Source of the DNA: Symbiodinium natans
Lineage: Eukaryota; Sar; Dinophyceae; Suessiales; Symbiodiniaceae
DNA: 64,000 nucleotides
NCBI GenBank assembly: GCA_905221605.1
Contig: CAJNDS010000419.1
Location: 1-64,000, forward strand
Direction of reading: 5' to 3'
Shown piece by piece: positions 10,128 to 19,864 of this stretch (its first letter is position 1; the number at the start of each line of letters is the position of its first letter). Made by a program: the position numbers and the translations under genes. The notes under the pieces were generated by a model, which was not told where the DNA came from, did no database searches, and saw only the letters and a list, made by a program, of their open reading frames with translations.

Positions 10128-10180
<53 letters not shown>

Positions 10181-11091
10181 AAAGAGACAGTGAGAGAGCG
10201 AGAAACACTGAACCCTGATGTCTCCTTCACGTCAGAGAGGCAATGAGAGAGAGCGAGAGAGAGAGAGAGAGAGAGAGAGAGTGAGAAAAAAACCTGGATG
10301 CAGGCTTTCACATCAAAGAGACAACGAGAGCGAGGGAAGCAGAACACGGATATATCGATGTCGCATCACGTCAGAAAAACAATGAGAGAGAAACAGAACT
10401 GTGGACCAAATGGTCTGGACAGCTTGTCTTTCCGGGCATTTTCACGCAAATGGTCCAGGCAATGTTTGTGAAACATCCTGAAAGTTTCAAGACTTCGTGA
10501 AATCTCATCGTCAATTCGTGAAATTTCTCGTATTTTCATTCGAACCTGGACTATTTCCGGAAATGTCATGGAATCGGCCACCATTTCCCCTGTGACATCA
10601 AACAGAGTACATGGACCCTCTAAGTCTTAATTCAGCCCCCAAACCTACAGCCAACACGTTCCAGACTGCTGGCACGTCTTTTTTTTCTTCAAGGCTGTGG
10701 GCATGTCGAGGACTGGAGTTCCAGGTTTTGCTGGAGCTGTTCCTGCGCAGAAGGTTTCCGGTTTTGGGCGTTTGGGGCTTCAGCAGTGGGGGGTTGTTCT
10801 GAATTCGGGCTCCCTGCAAGTAAAGATCTCTGTCGTAATCGGACTTCGTACGGAAAAGTACAACCCCTTGTTGGGGATTTAGAGTTAACAAGGTGTGAAA
10901 CCTGCGGAAGACGACCTGCAAACCGCTTCTAACATCACATGGAGGTTTTGTTCAAGTGCTTTTTGGTTTCGGGAACTGGGGTTGAGGGCCCTAAGCGTAA
11001 AGAGAGCCCGAACCTCTTTTTGGTGCTTTTATGACCTTTGTGTTTCTGCACTAAACCCTAAACCCTACACCCGACACCCTAAGCCCTAAAC
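9551..11091. other. Mostly non-coding; GA-rich microsatellites
   Basis: 10130-10290 is largely (GA)n on the plus strand. Around 10440-10580 the short phrase CGTGAAATTTC/CGTGAAATCTC repeats loosely. A minus frame at 10598-10921 (107 codons) and overlapping plus frames lack convincing splice sites, so no gene is called. Confidence 0.5.
10130..10290 (+). repeat. (GA)n microsatellite
   Basis: Two near-pure GA tracts separated by about 60 bp. Confidence 0.9.
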
Positions 11092-11173
11092 CCCACATGA
11101 TGCCAAGTTTTCTCGCCTAAGGCTCGACCGCGCCCATCCCGGTAATTTGGCGGCGAACACGAGGCGCTTGCCG
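11092..11173 (-). CDS. Internal exon bounded by telomere-type splice sites
   Basis: 82 nt. The acceptor is TTTAG and the donor GGG/GTTTAGGG. The frame reads GKRLVFAAKLPGWARSSLRR then ENLASCG. Both edges sit within CCCTAAA-type sequence on the plus strand. Confidence 0.55.
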
Positions 11174-11193
11174 CTAAACCCGGTCCCTTCCTC

Positions 11194-11275
11194 AAGGCTC
11201 CTATGTAGCAGCTATTGGGGTAGTATACTAGAACCCCCTATAACTAACCCCAAAAAGGAACTGCATAGGAGCCTT
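11194..11275. repeat. Short foldback (MITE-like)
   Basis: AAGGCTCCTATG (11194-11205) is inverted as CATAGGAGCCTT (11264-11275), with weaker complementarity continuing inward (GGGGT / ACCCC). Confidence 0.55.
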
Positions 11276-12362
11276 CAGCTCACCCTCAACCCGGATTCCT
11301 GAATCCTGTAAACACAAAATATCAATACAAGTACAAGTACCAGTATCAAACTATACACATGTAAACACACACACACACATGCACATCTGTACAAGTATCT
11401 GTACATGTATATATACCAGTCTACACACATACCGTACATACCCGAACCCCCAGACTCCGTTCTATGCCTGCACGGCGGCCAGGAGCGCTGCTCTTTCCGC
11501 ATCGGGGTCCGGTGCGAGGCGAACCGGACCGCACCTCTGAGGTAACGAGGAGTTGGGGTCACCGTAAGATACATGAGGGGGGTGAGTTTCTAGAATCTCG
11601 CAGGTCTGGCTTCAAGCTGAAGGGTGGGGGGGGGCTTCAGAAGGGTGGGGCTGAGGGTTCTTCATGCGGGAGGTTTGGGCTTTGGCCATGGAAGTTTCGG
11701 GACTTTGGGGATTCCTTTGCTGGCAGAGCTAGGAGCAAGGAGGGTCCGATGCCCTCAACCCCTTACAGCCAGCCCCCCCCCCCCCCCCGGCCCCTCCCGA
11801 CTTCTTGTGCAAGTGAAGTTAAGGGCACCACAAAGTGATGAGCCCTAACTCCCGGAGCCTCAGCCCCAAGCAGCACAAACTTGCTTTAAGTCTGGCTGCT
11901 GTGGAATCGACTCGAGCCCGGTGAGCGCAAGGCGATGGAGCAGCCCTGACAGAGTTTAGGGTTTAGGGGGATTAGGGTTTAGGGGCTTTAGGACTTAGGG
12001 CTTTTGGGTTGGGCTTTCGGAATTTGCTCAGGATTAACGGTTAGGTGGGTCCACACTCACACGCCTGCTTTGTGAGAGTAGCTTGCGTTCAAGCTCGACT
12101 ACGCTCTGCTGCGTCCCATTGATTCATTGGTGCAGGCTGGCCGGCATGAGCCAAGGATCCCACTCAACAAACCCAGCTGGATGCTTTTGAAGCTGTCACG
12201 CGTGGGCCCAAGTCAATGGTTCCCATTGCACATCCAAAGGCATGGGCAGATTCACTCCAGGCGCCTGCTTCTTGCCTTTTTCAATCCATGAGTGAGCCTA
12301 CTCGTTACCTCTTAAGGAAGCTCCCTATGTCCCATACAAGGCCTCCAAACTCCAAAGCCTAC

Positions 12363-12457
12363 GCTTAGCGCGCCTCGCAAAGCGTCGCTGCGCGCCGCCA
12401 CCGACCCCCGCAACGTCCGCTCGCCTTCTTGAGCCTGCCGCAGCTCCTGAGCCAAGG
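12363..12457 (-). CDS. Internal exon, coiled-coil
   Basis: 95 nt after TAAAG, ending AGC/GTAGGC. Encodes ALAQELRQAQEGERTLRGSV then AARSDALRGALS, a charged heptad-like stretch similar in character to many exons downstream. Confidence 0.6.
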
Positions 12458-12567
12458 CTTTAGGTTTCCGGGCTTTAAGCCCAAGGCCGACATGTTGAAT
12501 CTTGAAATGAACCGCAAACTCTAAACTCTAAACGTCCTGACCTGAAGCTCGAAACCAGGCCCGTAAC

Positions 12568-12702
12568 CTCCGGAGCACAAACGACATTCGCGCACGCCTT
12601 TCGCAAAACGGGCTCAAGACTTAGTATATCGGACACTCGGGAACTTTGAACTACGGACTGTGGGATTCCTGCGGCAGTCCTTACGGACCCATCATTCTGA
12701 GC
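12568..12702 (-). CDS. Internal exon, unknown
   Basis: 135 nt, exactly 45 codons, between TTGCAG and GAG/GTTACG. Encodes AQNDGSVRTAAGIPQSVVQS then SRVSDILSLEPVLRKACANV. Phase 0 at both ends. Confidence 0.5.
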
Positions 12703-12869
12703 CTGCAACCCTGCAGCCCTCATGTTGAAAGCCTAGTTCGGGTTTCACAGCTGAAGGCTTCAAGCTTCCAGGGTTTGGGGCATTCAATACTCCTTGCCCT
12801 CACGAAGGTCCATGCACGTGGACATAAGCCGGGTATGCTTGGGCTTTGAAGAAACTTGAATAGAGACCT

Positions 12870-13095
12870 TGGGCTCATATATGTCTACTATAGATGTACA
12901 TGGACCCGAAAAGTTGAGTGGCCATAAACCCTTAAATTCCCACCCGCCCTCTTCCAGGGTGCCTGGCAGAGCTACACCGCTGCCGTTCACACCATTGCTT
13001 GGAAGTACTGTGAAAGCCTCAAGAGTATGGCTCTTAGAGCGTGGGCCCCAGCGGTCTGAGATCTTCTGGAAGCAAACGACAGGCAGCCAGTTCAG
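12870..13095 (-). CDS. Probable exon, edges uncertain
   Basis: Open minus frame reading KISDRWGPRSKSHTLEAFTV then LPSNGVNGSGVALPGTLEEG after TTCCAG. A GC donor (CCAG/GCACCC) or a later GTTTATGG could end it. A second open stretch upstream (13290-13400) reads IARKFVDEGIGASRQHSARD. Confidence 0.35.
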
Positions 13096-13483
13096 CCCAG
13101 GATTTTTGGAGACCCTTGAAGAGCGCCCCGTGCACATCCCCCGCAGGCCCCGCCTGGGCATAAGCCCGAAACCCGAGAAGGAATCATGTTGGGTGGGCTC
13201 ATGCCAGAGTAAGAGCCAACACGCCGCAGTGGCTGTTGGTAGCTTGGTCAACAACATGTCGTCGCGAAATATGCCACCCACCCCAACGCACACCCTTGGT
13301 GTGTGCTTGGGGGCATTTCCACATGGTCCCTGGCACTGTGTTGGCGAGACGCCCCTATACCTTCGTCCACGAACTTACGGGCTATACAAAAGCATTCAGA
13401 GATGTTGAGCTTCAGAGGACTGAGCCCTAAACCCCAACCCCTAAACCCTATAAGCCCGAAACCCTGAACCCTAAACCCTAAAC

Positions 13484-13581
13484 CCGCTGAAGAAGGCCGG
13501 GGCGCCCTCCGAAGCGCTCGGGCGTGCTGCGTGAGGTCACGGAGTCGGTGGCGGAAGAGGCCCTGGCCAGGGGCAGCTTCC
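13484..13581 (-). CDS. Internal exon ending in telomere-type donor
   Basis: 98 nt after TTGAG; encodes KLPLARASSATDSVTSRSTP then ERFGGRPGLLQR; donor is CGG/GTTTAGGG. Confidence 0.55.
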
Positions 13582-13966
13582 CTCAATTCGGGCCTCTTGG
13601 GGTTCGGGGTTTCAGTTTAGGGCTTAAGGCTTATAAGGTTTAGGGTTTAGGGTTTAAGGCTTATAAGGTTGGGGATTGGGGGGAGCGAACATAGTCCGGT
13701 GTAGTCTAGAGAACTGAGCCCTGTTGGGAGGTCAGTGGCATTCGAAAACAACCCTAAATTCTGAAACCGAAACCTTAAACCTGGCTCTGTCCGCACGTCT
13801 GGCCGTTTATTTCGTTATTCTTTACGAGGTTTTCTAAACGGGTTCATGATGGCGACGAAGTGGTTGTGTGGGTGCGCGTGCTATAAATTTCGCGGAACTC
13901 ACTGTCATGGTTTCGGTAGCGAGAGCTACACGGATGTCAGAGGCAGAGGCATCCTATTGAACATAC

Positions 13967-14249
13967 CTTTGCGCTTCTGCTCTGAGCGCTCGCTGTGTAA
14001 CGTCCTCATCCTCGTTGCGCCGGCGTGCGCTGGTAACATGGAACGTCGTCATCGTGCAAACATGGGTGCTCTGGCCATTTCGCTCTCAGGCACTCCCACA
14101 GCGAAGCCAATTTTCGAGCCTGAAAAAGCCCGGGAAACCTCAGTCTGCATGGGCTTTCAGGGCAGCGAAACGCGTGGCCGGAGGGCACAAACCCTAGCCA
14201 GAGTGGCCTCTGAGGCTTCCAGGACCTCGCTGTTGCAGGGCGGCTCCAC
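13967..14249 (-). CDS. Three consecutive exons of one unknown gene
   Basis: 14193-14249 (19 codons, VEPPCNSEVLEASEATLAR, ACAG to AGG/GTTTGT), 14045-14119 (25 codons, ARKLASLWECLRAKWPEHPC, TTTTTCAG to GAC/GTTCCATG) and 13967-14029 (ARRRNEDEDVTQRALRAEAQ, ACCAG to GTATGT). The first two join in phase 0 across a 73-bp intron with a pyrimidine-rich acceptor; the third has an excellent donor but its best frame needs a different phase. An overlapping plus frame (13846-14304) is longer but lacks splice sites. Confidence 0.5.
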
Positions 14250-14526
14250 CTGTGTCGGAAAAAAGGGGAAGATAGGCGTTCGGGTTCAGGGCTACAGGGC
14301 TTGAGTTTGTTTGCTTTCTTTGGGCTTGAAGCTCAACTTGGGGCTTAGGATGCTCCCACTTATGATAGCCGCCGTTGATAGGGATTCGACTCGCGGGGGT
14401 AGTCGCAATTGCCCTAGTGTGGCAAATTCATTGTTTGTGGGGCTTATGAGGCTCAGAGCTTCCGAGTTTGTAGCGTTGTGGACTGCGGGCTCGGGCTTGT
14501 ACAGTTCAGGGTTTGTAGGGGTAGGG

Positions 14527-14879
14527 GATCAAAAAAAAAATTATTTGGGATCAAAAAATAATTTAAGTCTAGGCGGATCAAAAAAACTTATTTGGGATCA
14601 AAAAATAATTTAAAGCAAGCATGCCTTTCCTTTCATTTCACTTCATTTCCTTTCCTTCCTTCCTTGCTTCCTGGCTTCCTTGCTTTCTTGCTTCCTTGCT
14701 TCCTTGCTTGCTTGCTTCCTTCCTTCCTTCCTGCCTGCCTTCCTTCCTCCTTTTCTCCCACTCTCCCTCCCCTTCCCTCTCTCCGTCAGAAGAACAGAAA
14801 TATTTATTTCTTGATCCTAAATAAATTTTTTTGATCCTAAATAAATTTTTCTTGATCCTAAATAATTTTTTTTTGATCC
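14527..14879. mobile_element. Non-autonomous foldback element with subrepeated terminal inverted repeats
   Basis: The left end (GGATCAAAAAAAAAATTATT, repeated as GGATCAAAAAATAATTT) and the right end (tandem TTGATCCTAAATAAATTTTT units ending TTTTGATCC) are inverted copies, about 70-90 bp each, around a pyrimidine-rich centre (TTCCTTGCTTCC runs). No target duplication is evident. No coding capacity. Confidence 0.65.
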
Positions 14880-15002
14880 GCATCCCGGTTTGTAGGGTTT
14901 ATTGGGCTTATAAGGTTTAGAGGGTGTATAGGGTTTAGGGCTGCAGGAAGCAATGTGGACATTTGCAAGCAACGAGCGCACATCCCACCTCAACAAATCC
15001 CG

Positions 15003-15272
15003 TCAGCACGAAACCAGAATCTCCTCGAGCCCCCAACAGAAACCTCCCTGACCACCCCTAAACCCTAAACCCTAAACCCTAAACCCTAAACCCTAAACCC
15101 TAAACCCTAAACCCTAAACCCAAAACCCTAAACCCTAAACTGAGTGAGCCCGGAGCCGTCGAGCAGGGCGAACGCACCGAAGCCGGCAGGCGAGGTAGCT
15201 CCGGAGCCAGAAGCCCTCCGGCGGGCGACGTCCCGCAGGCAGCTGCGGGCTGCGCGGTGGACCGACAGGTCG
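15003..15272 (-). CDS. Two exons flanking an all-telomeric intron
   Basis: Exon 15141-15272 after TTCTCAG encodes DLSVHRAARSCLRDVARRRA, then SGSGATSPAGFGAFALLDGS, and ends ACTCA/GTTTAGGG. The intron 15058-15140 (83 bp) consists of TTTAGGG units with one TTTTGGG and ends TTTAG. In the matching phase the next exon reads GGQGGFCWGLEEILVSC and stops at TGA (15003). An alternative phase-0 reading of the second exon (GWSGRFLLGARGDSGF..., to 14989, donor GAG/GTGGGA) is also open. Confidence 0.55.
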
Positions 15273-15456
15273 CTGAGAAACCCGTCAGGTCGCCCCTAGA
15301 CCGGTTCAGGCAGAAGGCGCTGTCTGGGAGGCCCCTGCCTCCCGAGAGGCCCTGCCTGGGAGGCCCCCCCCTGGGAGGCCCCTGCCTGGGACCCCCTGTT
15401 TGGGAGGCCTTTGAGAGGTTTCTAGAACGCCCTGCCTGCTGCCTGGGCCCTCTGAA

Positions 15457-15990
15457 GCTTTCAAGCAAGGGATCCAGATCCCCAACCGGGACGCAGCATC
15501 ACCAAGAACGAATGCGGCAGCCAGCCCCAAGCCCAAACCTTCGAATTTTTGAGAAAGACTCACTGGGAGGCCCCCTGCCTGGGAGGCCCCCTGCCTAGCA
15601 CTGTTAGTCCTGCTTGCCGGAAACCTTTTGCCTGAACCTGAAAAGCAGGCTTTCAAGCAAGGGACCCAGATCCCCAACCAGGACGCAGTATCACCAAGGG
15701 CGAATGCGGCAGTCAGCCCCAAGCCCAAAATTTTGGGTTTTTGAGAAAGACTCACTGGGAGGCTGTCAGGCCCCTTGTCTGGGAGGCCCCCCCCTGCCTG
15801 GGACTGGGAAGATCTCCTGCTTGCCGACCTTTTGCATGAACCTGAAGGATCCCCAACCAGGACGCAGCATCACCAAGAGCGAATGCGGCAGCCACAGCCC
15901 AAACCTTCGGGTTTTTGAGAAAGGCTCACTGGGAGGCCCCCTGCCTGGGACTGGGAGGATCTCCTCAACAACCATTAGAAAAGACAAAAA
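15457..15990. repeat. Three tandem units of about 180-190 bp
   Basis: The phrase CCCAACCRGGACGCAG, then ATCACCAAG, GCGAATGCGGCAG and GAGAAAGRCTCACTGGGAGG recurs at about 15481, 15673 and 15851, with a decayed fourth copy near 16075. Units end in GGAGGCCCC/CCTGCCTGGGA sub-repeats that continue upstream (15325-15430). Long frames here reflect the repeat period. Confidence 0.75.
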
Positions 15991-16292
15991 CAACAAAAGT
16001 TGCAACATCAGCATGGCGAAAGCCCAAACCTCTAATTTCACTCCCTTCCAAGCAAGTTTTCCGAATCGCCGCCCAGCACGCAGCATCGCCGAGGGCGAAG
16101 GCGCCAGCCAACCCCAAGCCCAAACCTCTGACTTTTGGCTCTCCCAGCAGCCCTCGACTGATAGACATCTCCCTTGCAATGCCTAGCGGCTACGAACTTC
16201 AGGGTAGTTGATCTGCATCGATGCCGAGCTTCAACCCAATAGACAAGAGAAAAACAACAAAAGCACGATCAGAGTTCAAAAGAACCCTAAAC

Positions 16293-16399
16293 CCGTAGAG
16301 GTTAAGGCGAGGGTGGAGCGCCAGCGCGGGTGGGCTTATGCAAATCGGGGCGCGCGCCTGGGTGCTCTCAGCACCAGCGCGCCCACTCATTGAGACACC
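16293..16399 (-). CDS. Probable exon between telomere-type splice sites; strand ambiguous
   Basis: On the minus strand the frame GVSMSGRAGAESTQARAPIC then ISPPALALHPRLNLYG runs from TTTAG to GTTTAGGG. On the plus strand VKARVERQRGWAYANRGARL is also open after GTAG and ends in TGA. The minus reading has both splice sites. Confidence 0.4.
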
Positions 16400-16531
16400 C
16401 TAAACCCTAAACCCTAAACCCTAAACCCTAAACCCTAAACCCTAAACCCTAAACCCTAAACCCTAAACCCTAAACCCTAAACCCTAAACCCTAAACCCTA
16501 AACCCTAAACCCTAAACCCTAAACCCTAACC
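16400..16531. repeat. Longest pure CCCTAAA array
   Basis: About 18-19 uninterrupted CCCTAAA units. It is followed within about 20 bp by GGGTTTAGGG in the opposite orientation. Confidence 0.95.
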
Positions 16532-16569
16532 ACAAGCCCGGGGTTTAGGGTTTAAGGTTTTCAGCCCAC

Positions 16570-16616
16570 CTTCGTTGCACCTCGCAACGCCGATCGCAGG
16601 CGCTGCCTATGCGCAG
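16570..16616 (-). CDS. 47-nt micro-exon
   Basis: Between TTCAG and AAG/GTGGGC; encodes AHRQRLRSALRGATK. Basic helix. Small, so moderate confidence. Confidence 0.4.
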
Positions 16617-16949
16617 CTGAAGGCTGATCCTAAACTCTAAGAAGACACAGGGTATGAAGACAGATTTTACAAAACAAAAACCCTAGCGATAGTAAACCTG
16701 GGAGAACTAGGGCGCCAGGCTCTAGGGGTTTCAAGGCAAATGTAGGTTCATAGGGTGTGTGTGTGTGTAGATTTATGGGGTTGAGTATAAGGCCCCTGAA
16801 CCTTGCAGAGGTTTTGGTTTTAGGCTGCGAACACCCTCAGCACATAAGCCCATCAAGCCTCGACCTCTGTACATGGGACTCTGTTTTCCTGCAACTTGAT
16901 GAGATATGCTAAGCCCTAAACCCTAAACCCTAAACCCTAAACCCTAGAC

Positions 16950-17012
16950 CCTGAACTCTAGGAGCCTTAGCTGGCCGAAGTCGGCAGGCTCGGCGCGCTT
17001 CCGCTGCTGCTC
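16950..17012 (-). CDS. 21-codon exon, charged helix
   Basis: 63 nt, phase 0 both ends, between CCAG and AGG/GTCTAGGGTTTAGGG. Encodes EQQRKRAEPADFGQLRLLEF. Confidence 0.5.
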
Positions 17013-17159
17013 CTGGTGGGGCAGTTCGAGGGGGCATCGACTGCACATACTGGAATCATACGAATCATATGCTCCATCTAGGAGCTACCGATATACCATG
17101 ATATATCATATAGGCTACTTGATTCAGTATATTGACAAAGAGTTTAGGGAGTCTTGGGG

Positions 17160-17260
17160 TTAGGGATGTAGATCTATAGGACTTGGGGTTTCCAAGAATC
17201 TGCCCGAAGCCTGTTCGAGCTCCGCCACCTCCCTTTGCAGCGAGGTCAGCCGCTGAAGTC
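17160..17260 (-). CDS. Terminal exon, coiled-coil
   Basis: After ATGAAG; encodes LQRLTSLQREVAELEQASGR then FLETPSPIDLHP and TAA. Leucine heptads are visible. Confidence 0.5.
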
Positions 17261-17765
17261 CTTCATCCGCATGGACAAAAGCCCACAGACAAACAATAAC
17301 CGAAACGTCCCCAAAACCTGTCACCACTACTATACCAACCCAGGCAGGCTCAGCTGTCTTGGGGTGACGAAGGGGAAGCTTCAACCCAAGCGCGAACCTC
17401 CGAATCGGAGGCCATGGGGTCACAGCTTGGGCGCTGCGAATCGTGGACTCCAGTTTTAGGAAGTTGCAGAGGGTAAGAGATGTGAATCTTCGGCGTTGGG
17501 GGTTCGGACTTCAGGGCTTCGAGGCTTTAGGGTTTGGGGGTTTTAGGGGCTGAGGGTTTGGGAAGTGGAAAGCTGGCCAATCATAAACGAGCAAGGGCTA
17601 GTATGTTGGCTTCCGATCCGCGTCAAAAAAAGTAGACAAGTGCGGGCAGGCTGCCACACCTAGTCAGAATCATGATACGGCCCAAACCCTAAACCCTAAA
17701 CCCTAAACCCTAAACCCTAAACAATAAACCCTAAACCCTAAACCCCCCACTTTAAACCCCAGAAC

Positions 17766-17853
17766 CCCTGAAGCTCAGTGGTCCGGCGGAGAGCGCCGCC
17801 GCCGTGGTCTCCCTCTCGGAGCTCAACCGCTCCCAGTCGATCGCCTCAGCGTT
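17766..17853 (-). CDS. Internal exon, paralogous to the exon at 33891-34010
   Basis: 88 nt between CCCCAG and AGGG/GTTCTGG. Encodes NAEAIDWERLSSERETTAAA then LSAGPLSF. The AEAIDWE core recurs as AEEAIDWE at 33891-34010, and DNA similarity is visible (CCCAGTCGAT on the plus strand of both). Confidence 0.5.
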
Positions 17854-17958
17854 CTGGGGTTTGCGTGGTTTTGGGCGCCAGGGTTTAGGGTTTAGGGTTT
17901 AAGGTTTAAGGGTTAAGGGTTTAGGGTTTAGGGTTTAGGAGGGTTTGGTGTTTGCGGT

Positions 17959-18085
17959 TTAGGGTTTAGGGAGAGGTCGTAGGGTTAAAAGGGCCTGGGG
18001 ATTCTTAGCCAGGAGAAACACTTCCACTTCTCCCCTGATGAGGGTACTTGGGAGTCTTGATGACCTGCCCATGGCCAAAGCTACT
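17959..18085 (-). CDS. Possible terminal exon using a TAA from the repeat
   Basis: After ACTGAG the frame reads VALAMGRSSRLPSTLIRGEV then EVFLLAKNPQALLTLRP and stops at TAA inside CCCTAAACCC. The stop is therefore supplied by telomere-type sequence. Confidence 0.4.
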
Positions 18086-18352
18086 CTCAGTTTATGCAAA
18101 TACCCCGAGTGCCAGGGCAAAACCCAAGTCTCACCCTAAGAGGCTCAAATCTGCAAAACGCACTTCAAAGATCCGCAAATAGTAGGATTCCCATATAACC
18201 AGACCCCCAATAAGGTACGCCTCATTTAGGACACCCCCACATGGGACAACGAGAGGATAGCCGGGGTGCTGAGGCACCAATGGGCGACTCGGCCAGGAGA
18301 GTGGGAGGTGGTTCCTACACGGCATCTGAACACTCAAATGCCCAAATGGGGG

Positions 18353-18436
18353 TTTCGGAAAGTAGGGGGTACTTTATAGGGGTCCTTATTATCCTACCAT
18401 TTTGGGGGTATTTTAGAGGTCCCCTATTTTCGAAAA
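18353..18436. mobile_element. MITE copy 1 of a family also at 47122
   Basis: Ends TTTCGGAAAGTAGGGG and CCCCTATTTTCGAAAA are imperfect inverted repeats; the core has GGGGTCCTTATTAT and CTACCATTTTGGGGG. The same order occurs at 47122-47208. Confidence 0.6.
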
Positions 18437-18454
18437 GTCCCAAATCTGTTTCAG

Positions 18455-18594
18455 AGCACTGAAGGACGAGAACTTCAGCGGAGTGTATGGTAGAGCCCGA
18501 TAGGGCTGATAGAGCCTCCTGGCCCAAGCATGGCAAGGAGGATTGGAGCCCACTCGTACATTGATGCCCTTCAGTTCACGAAGCTTGCAAAGGC
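18455..18594 (-). CDS. Probable exon next to a MITE
   Basis: After GTTCAG: LCKLRELKGINVRVGSNPPC then HAWARRLYQPYRALPYTPLK. The 3' edge runs into the MITE at 18353-18436 and is not defined. Confidence 0.4.
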
Positions 18595-18749
18595 CTGAAC
18601 AGGATAGCTGCAGGCTGCAGCATCGATCCGATGCCAAAACAAATGCATGCCGAGAAACGATCTAACAACAAGAAACCTACGGCACACACGCGCAAAATCA
18701 GAGAGAGAGAGAGAGAGAGATAGAGAGCAAAAAAAACAAAAACACGAAC

Positions 18750-18788
18750 GCTCTTGGCTGCGGGGTCCTCCTCGTGCTCTTCTGCCTC
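18750..18788 (-). CDS. 13-codon acidic micro-exon
   Basis: 39 nt between CCAAG and AGC/GTTCGT; encodes EAEEHEEDPAAKS. Confidence 0.4.
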
Positions 18789-18886
18789 CTTGGAGTTTCA
18801 GGAAACCCTAAACATGTCCCAGACACCTAGACGTGAAGAATCATGGGATCACTGGGCTTCGTTCGGGCTGTTTCGGGACCACTCAC

Positions 18887-18954
18887 ATCTCCCGATTCGC
18901 TGACGCATCGTTGTGCTGTGTTTGACTTGCTTGACTTACTTGTTCGCTTTCGGG
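18887..18954 (-). CDS. Internal exon, Gln/Ser-rich
   Basis: 68 nt between ACAAG and GAGAT/GTGAGT (strong donor). Encodes PESEQVSQASQTQHNDASAN. Overlapping longer frames are considered shadows. Confidence 0.45.
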
Positions 18955-19215
18955 CTTGTAGGGCTTGGGGCAAGAGTTGGGGAGGCAGCAGCATCCAACA
19001 GCCTGCAAGCCGCAAAGAAAACACCGCTTTACATGGGCACCGCCCTGAAACCTCAACCCCAAGCTGTCCCAACTGTGGGCAAACACATCTCAAAGCGCAG
19101 GTCCGAACCCCCATGAAGCTTTGGAACACAGGCTCAGCCCCCAGGCACCCCAAGCTTAAGCCCATTTTTGGTGGTGACTGCATCGAGGAGCCCAAAAAAC
19201 GAAGACACCGCCTTG

Positions 19216-19308
19216 CTAGTTAAAAAGGCCGGCCTCCTCCTCTTCCTCTCCCTCTTCCTCGGCGACAGCCAGGCGGGCCTCATTGGCCCGAAAGGCTTCC
19301 TGGAGTGC
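19216..19308 (-). CDS. Terminal exon, acidic coiled-coil tail
   Basis: After GCAAG: ALQEAFRANEARLAVAEEEG, then EEEEEAGLFN and TAG. Confidence 0.5.
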   Translation of the reverse strand, partial: ALQEAFRANEARLAVAEEEGEEEEEAGLFN

Positions 19309-19443
19309 CTTGCGCGTGGGAGAAGCACAGGAGTTGCTACGGTTGAGTTTGCGGACTCGTGCTGAGGGATCGTTCGGCTTGGGGGGAGTTTAGGGAAACT
19401 TGCGAGGGCCGGCCAGGATTATTGTGCTCGCGCTGCACGCCAC

Positions 19444-19489
19444 CCCTTGCAGGCCTCGACCTCGGCGCGCGCCTGGCGACGGCGTTGTG
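19444..19489 (-). CDS. 46-nt micro-exon, basic helix
   Basis: Between GGCAG and AAGGG/GTGGCG; encodes QRRRQARAEVEACK. Probably upstream of 19216-19308 in one coiled-coil gene, though phases were not reconciled. Confidence 0.4.
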
Positions 19490-19717
19490 CTGCCTTGCCA
19501 AGGCGGTGGGGCGTAGGTTTGGGAATCGGGTTTAGGGGAGCCAAGACATGTATGTTGAAGAGATTTGGGCCATGGGGTTACGATGTTTTCGAAGGGACAG
19601 TCGCGAAGCATCCGCTGGGAGGCAAGACTACAGCCTGACTACAGCTACCAACCTTAATATGGCCGTCACCGATGCTGTCTGCGGATTCGACGTGATAATG
19701 CACACACCTGCCGCCAC

Positions 19718-19864
19718 TTAGCTGGCTTCATGCATGTCCTCAGCGGCCACATCTCGCTGGATCTTCTGTACCACGTCTGCCGCACAAGGCAGCTTGGGGT
19801 CGAAAGGCGCTCCTAGGCTCTGGAGTTCGCCACGGGCAACTGCAGCCTTGAAACACAGCACGCG
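19718..19864 (-). CDS. Terminal exon, globular protein
   Basis: After CACACAG: RVLCFKAAVARGELQSLGAP, then FDPKLPCAADVVQKIQRDVA, ending EDMHEAS and TAA. 147 nt in phase 0. Confidence 0.55.
   Translation of the reverse strand, partial: RVLCFKAAVARGELQSLGAPFDPKLPCAADVVQKIQRDVAAEDMHEAS

Noticed and set aside
9913-10347. Ser/Leu-rich 144-codon minus frame
   Set aside because: Produced by the GA microsatellite.
14592-14883. Phe/Leu/Ser-rich plus frames and Lys/Arg-rich minus frame
   Set aside because: They lie in the pyrimidine tract and ends of the foldback element.
15306-16211. Frames of 98-190 codons on both strands
   Set aside because: Repeat period near a multiple of three keeps several frames open; no splice or start support, and both strands look equally coding.
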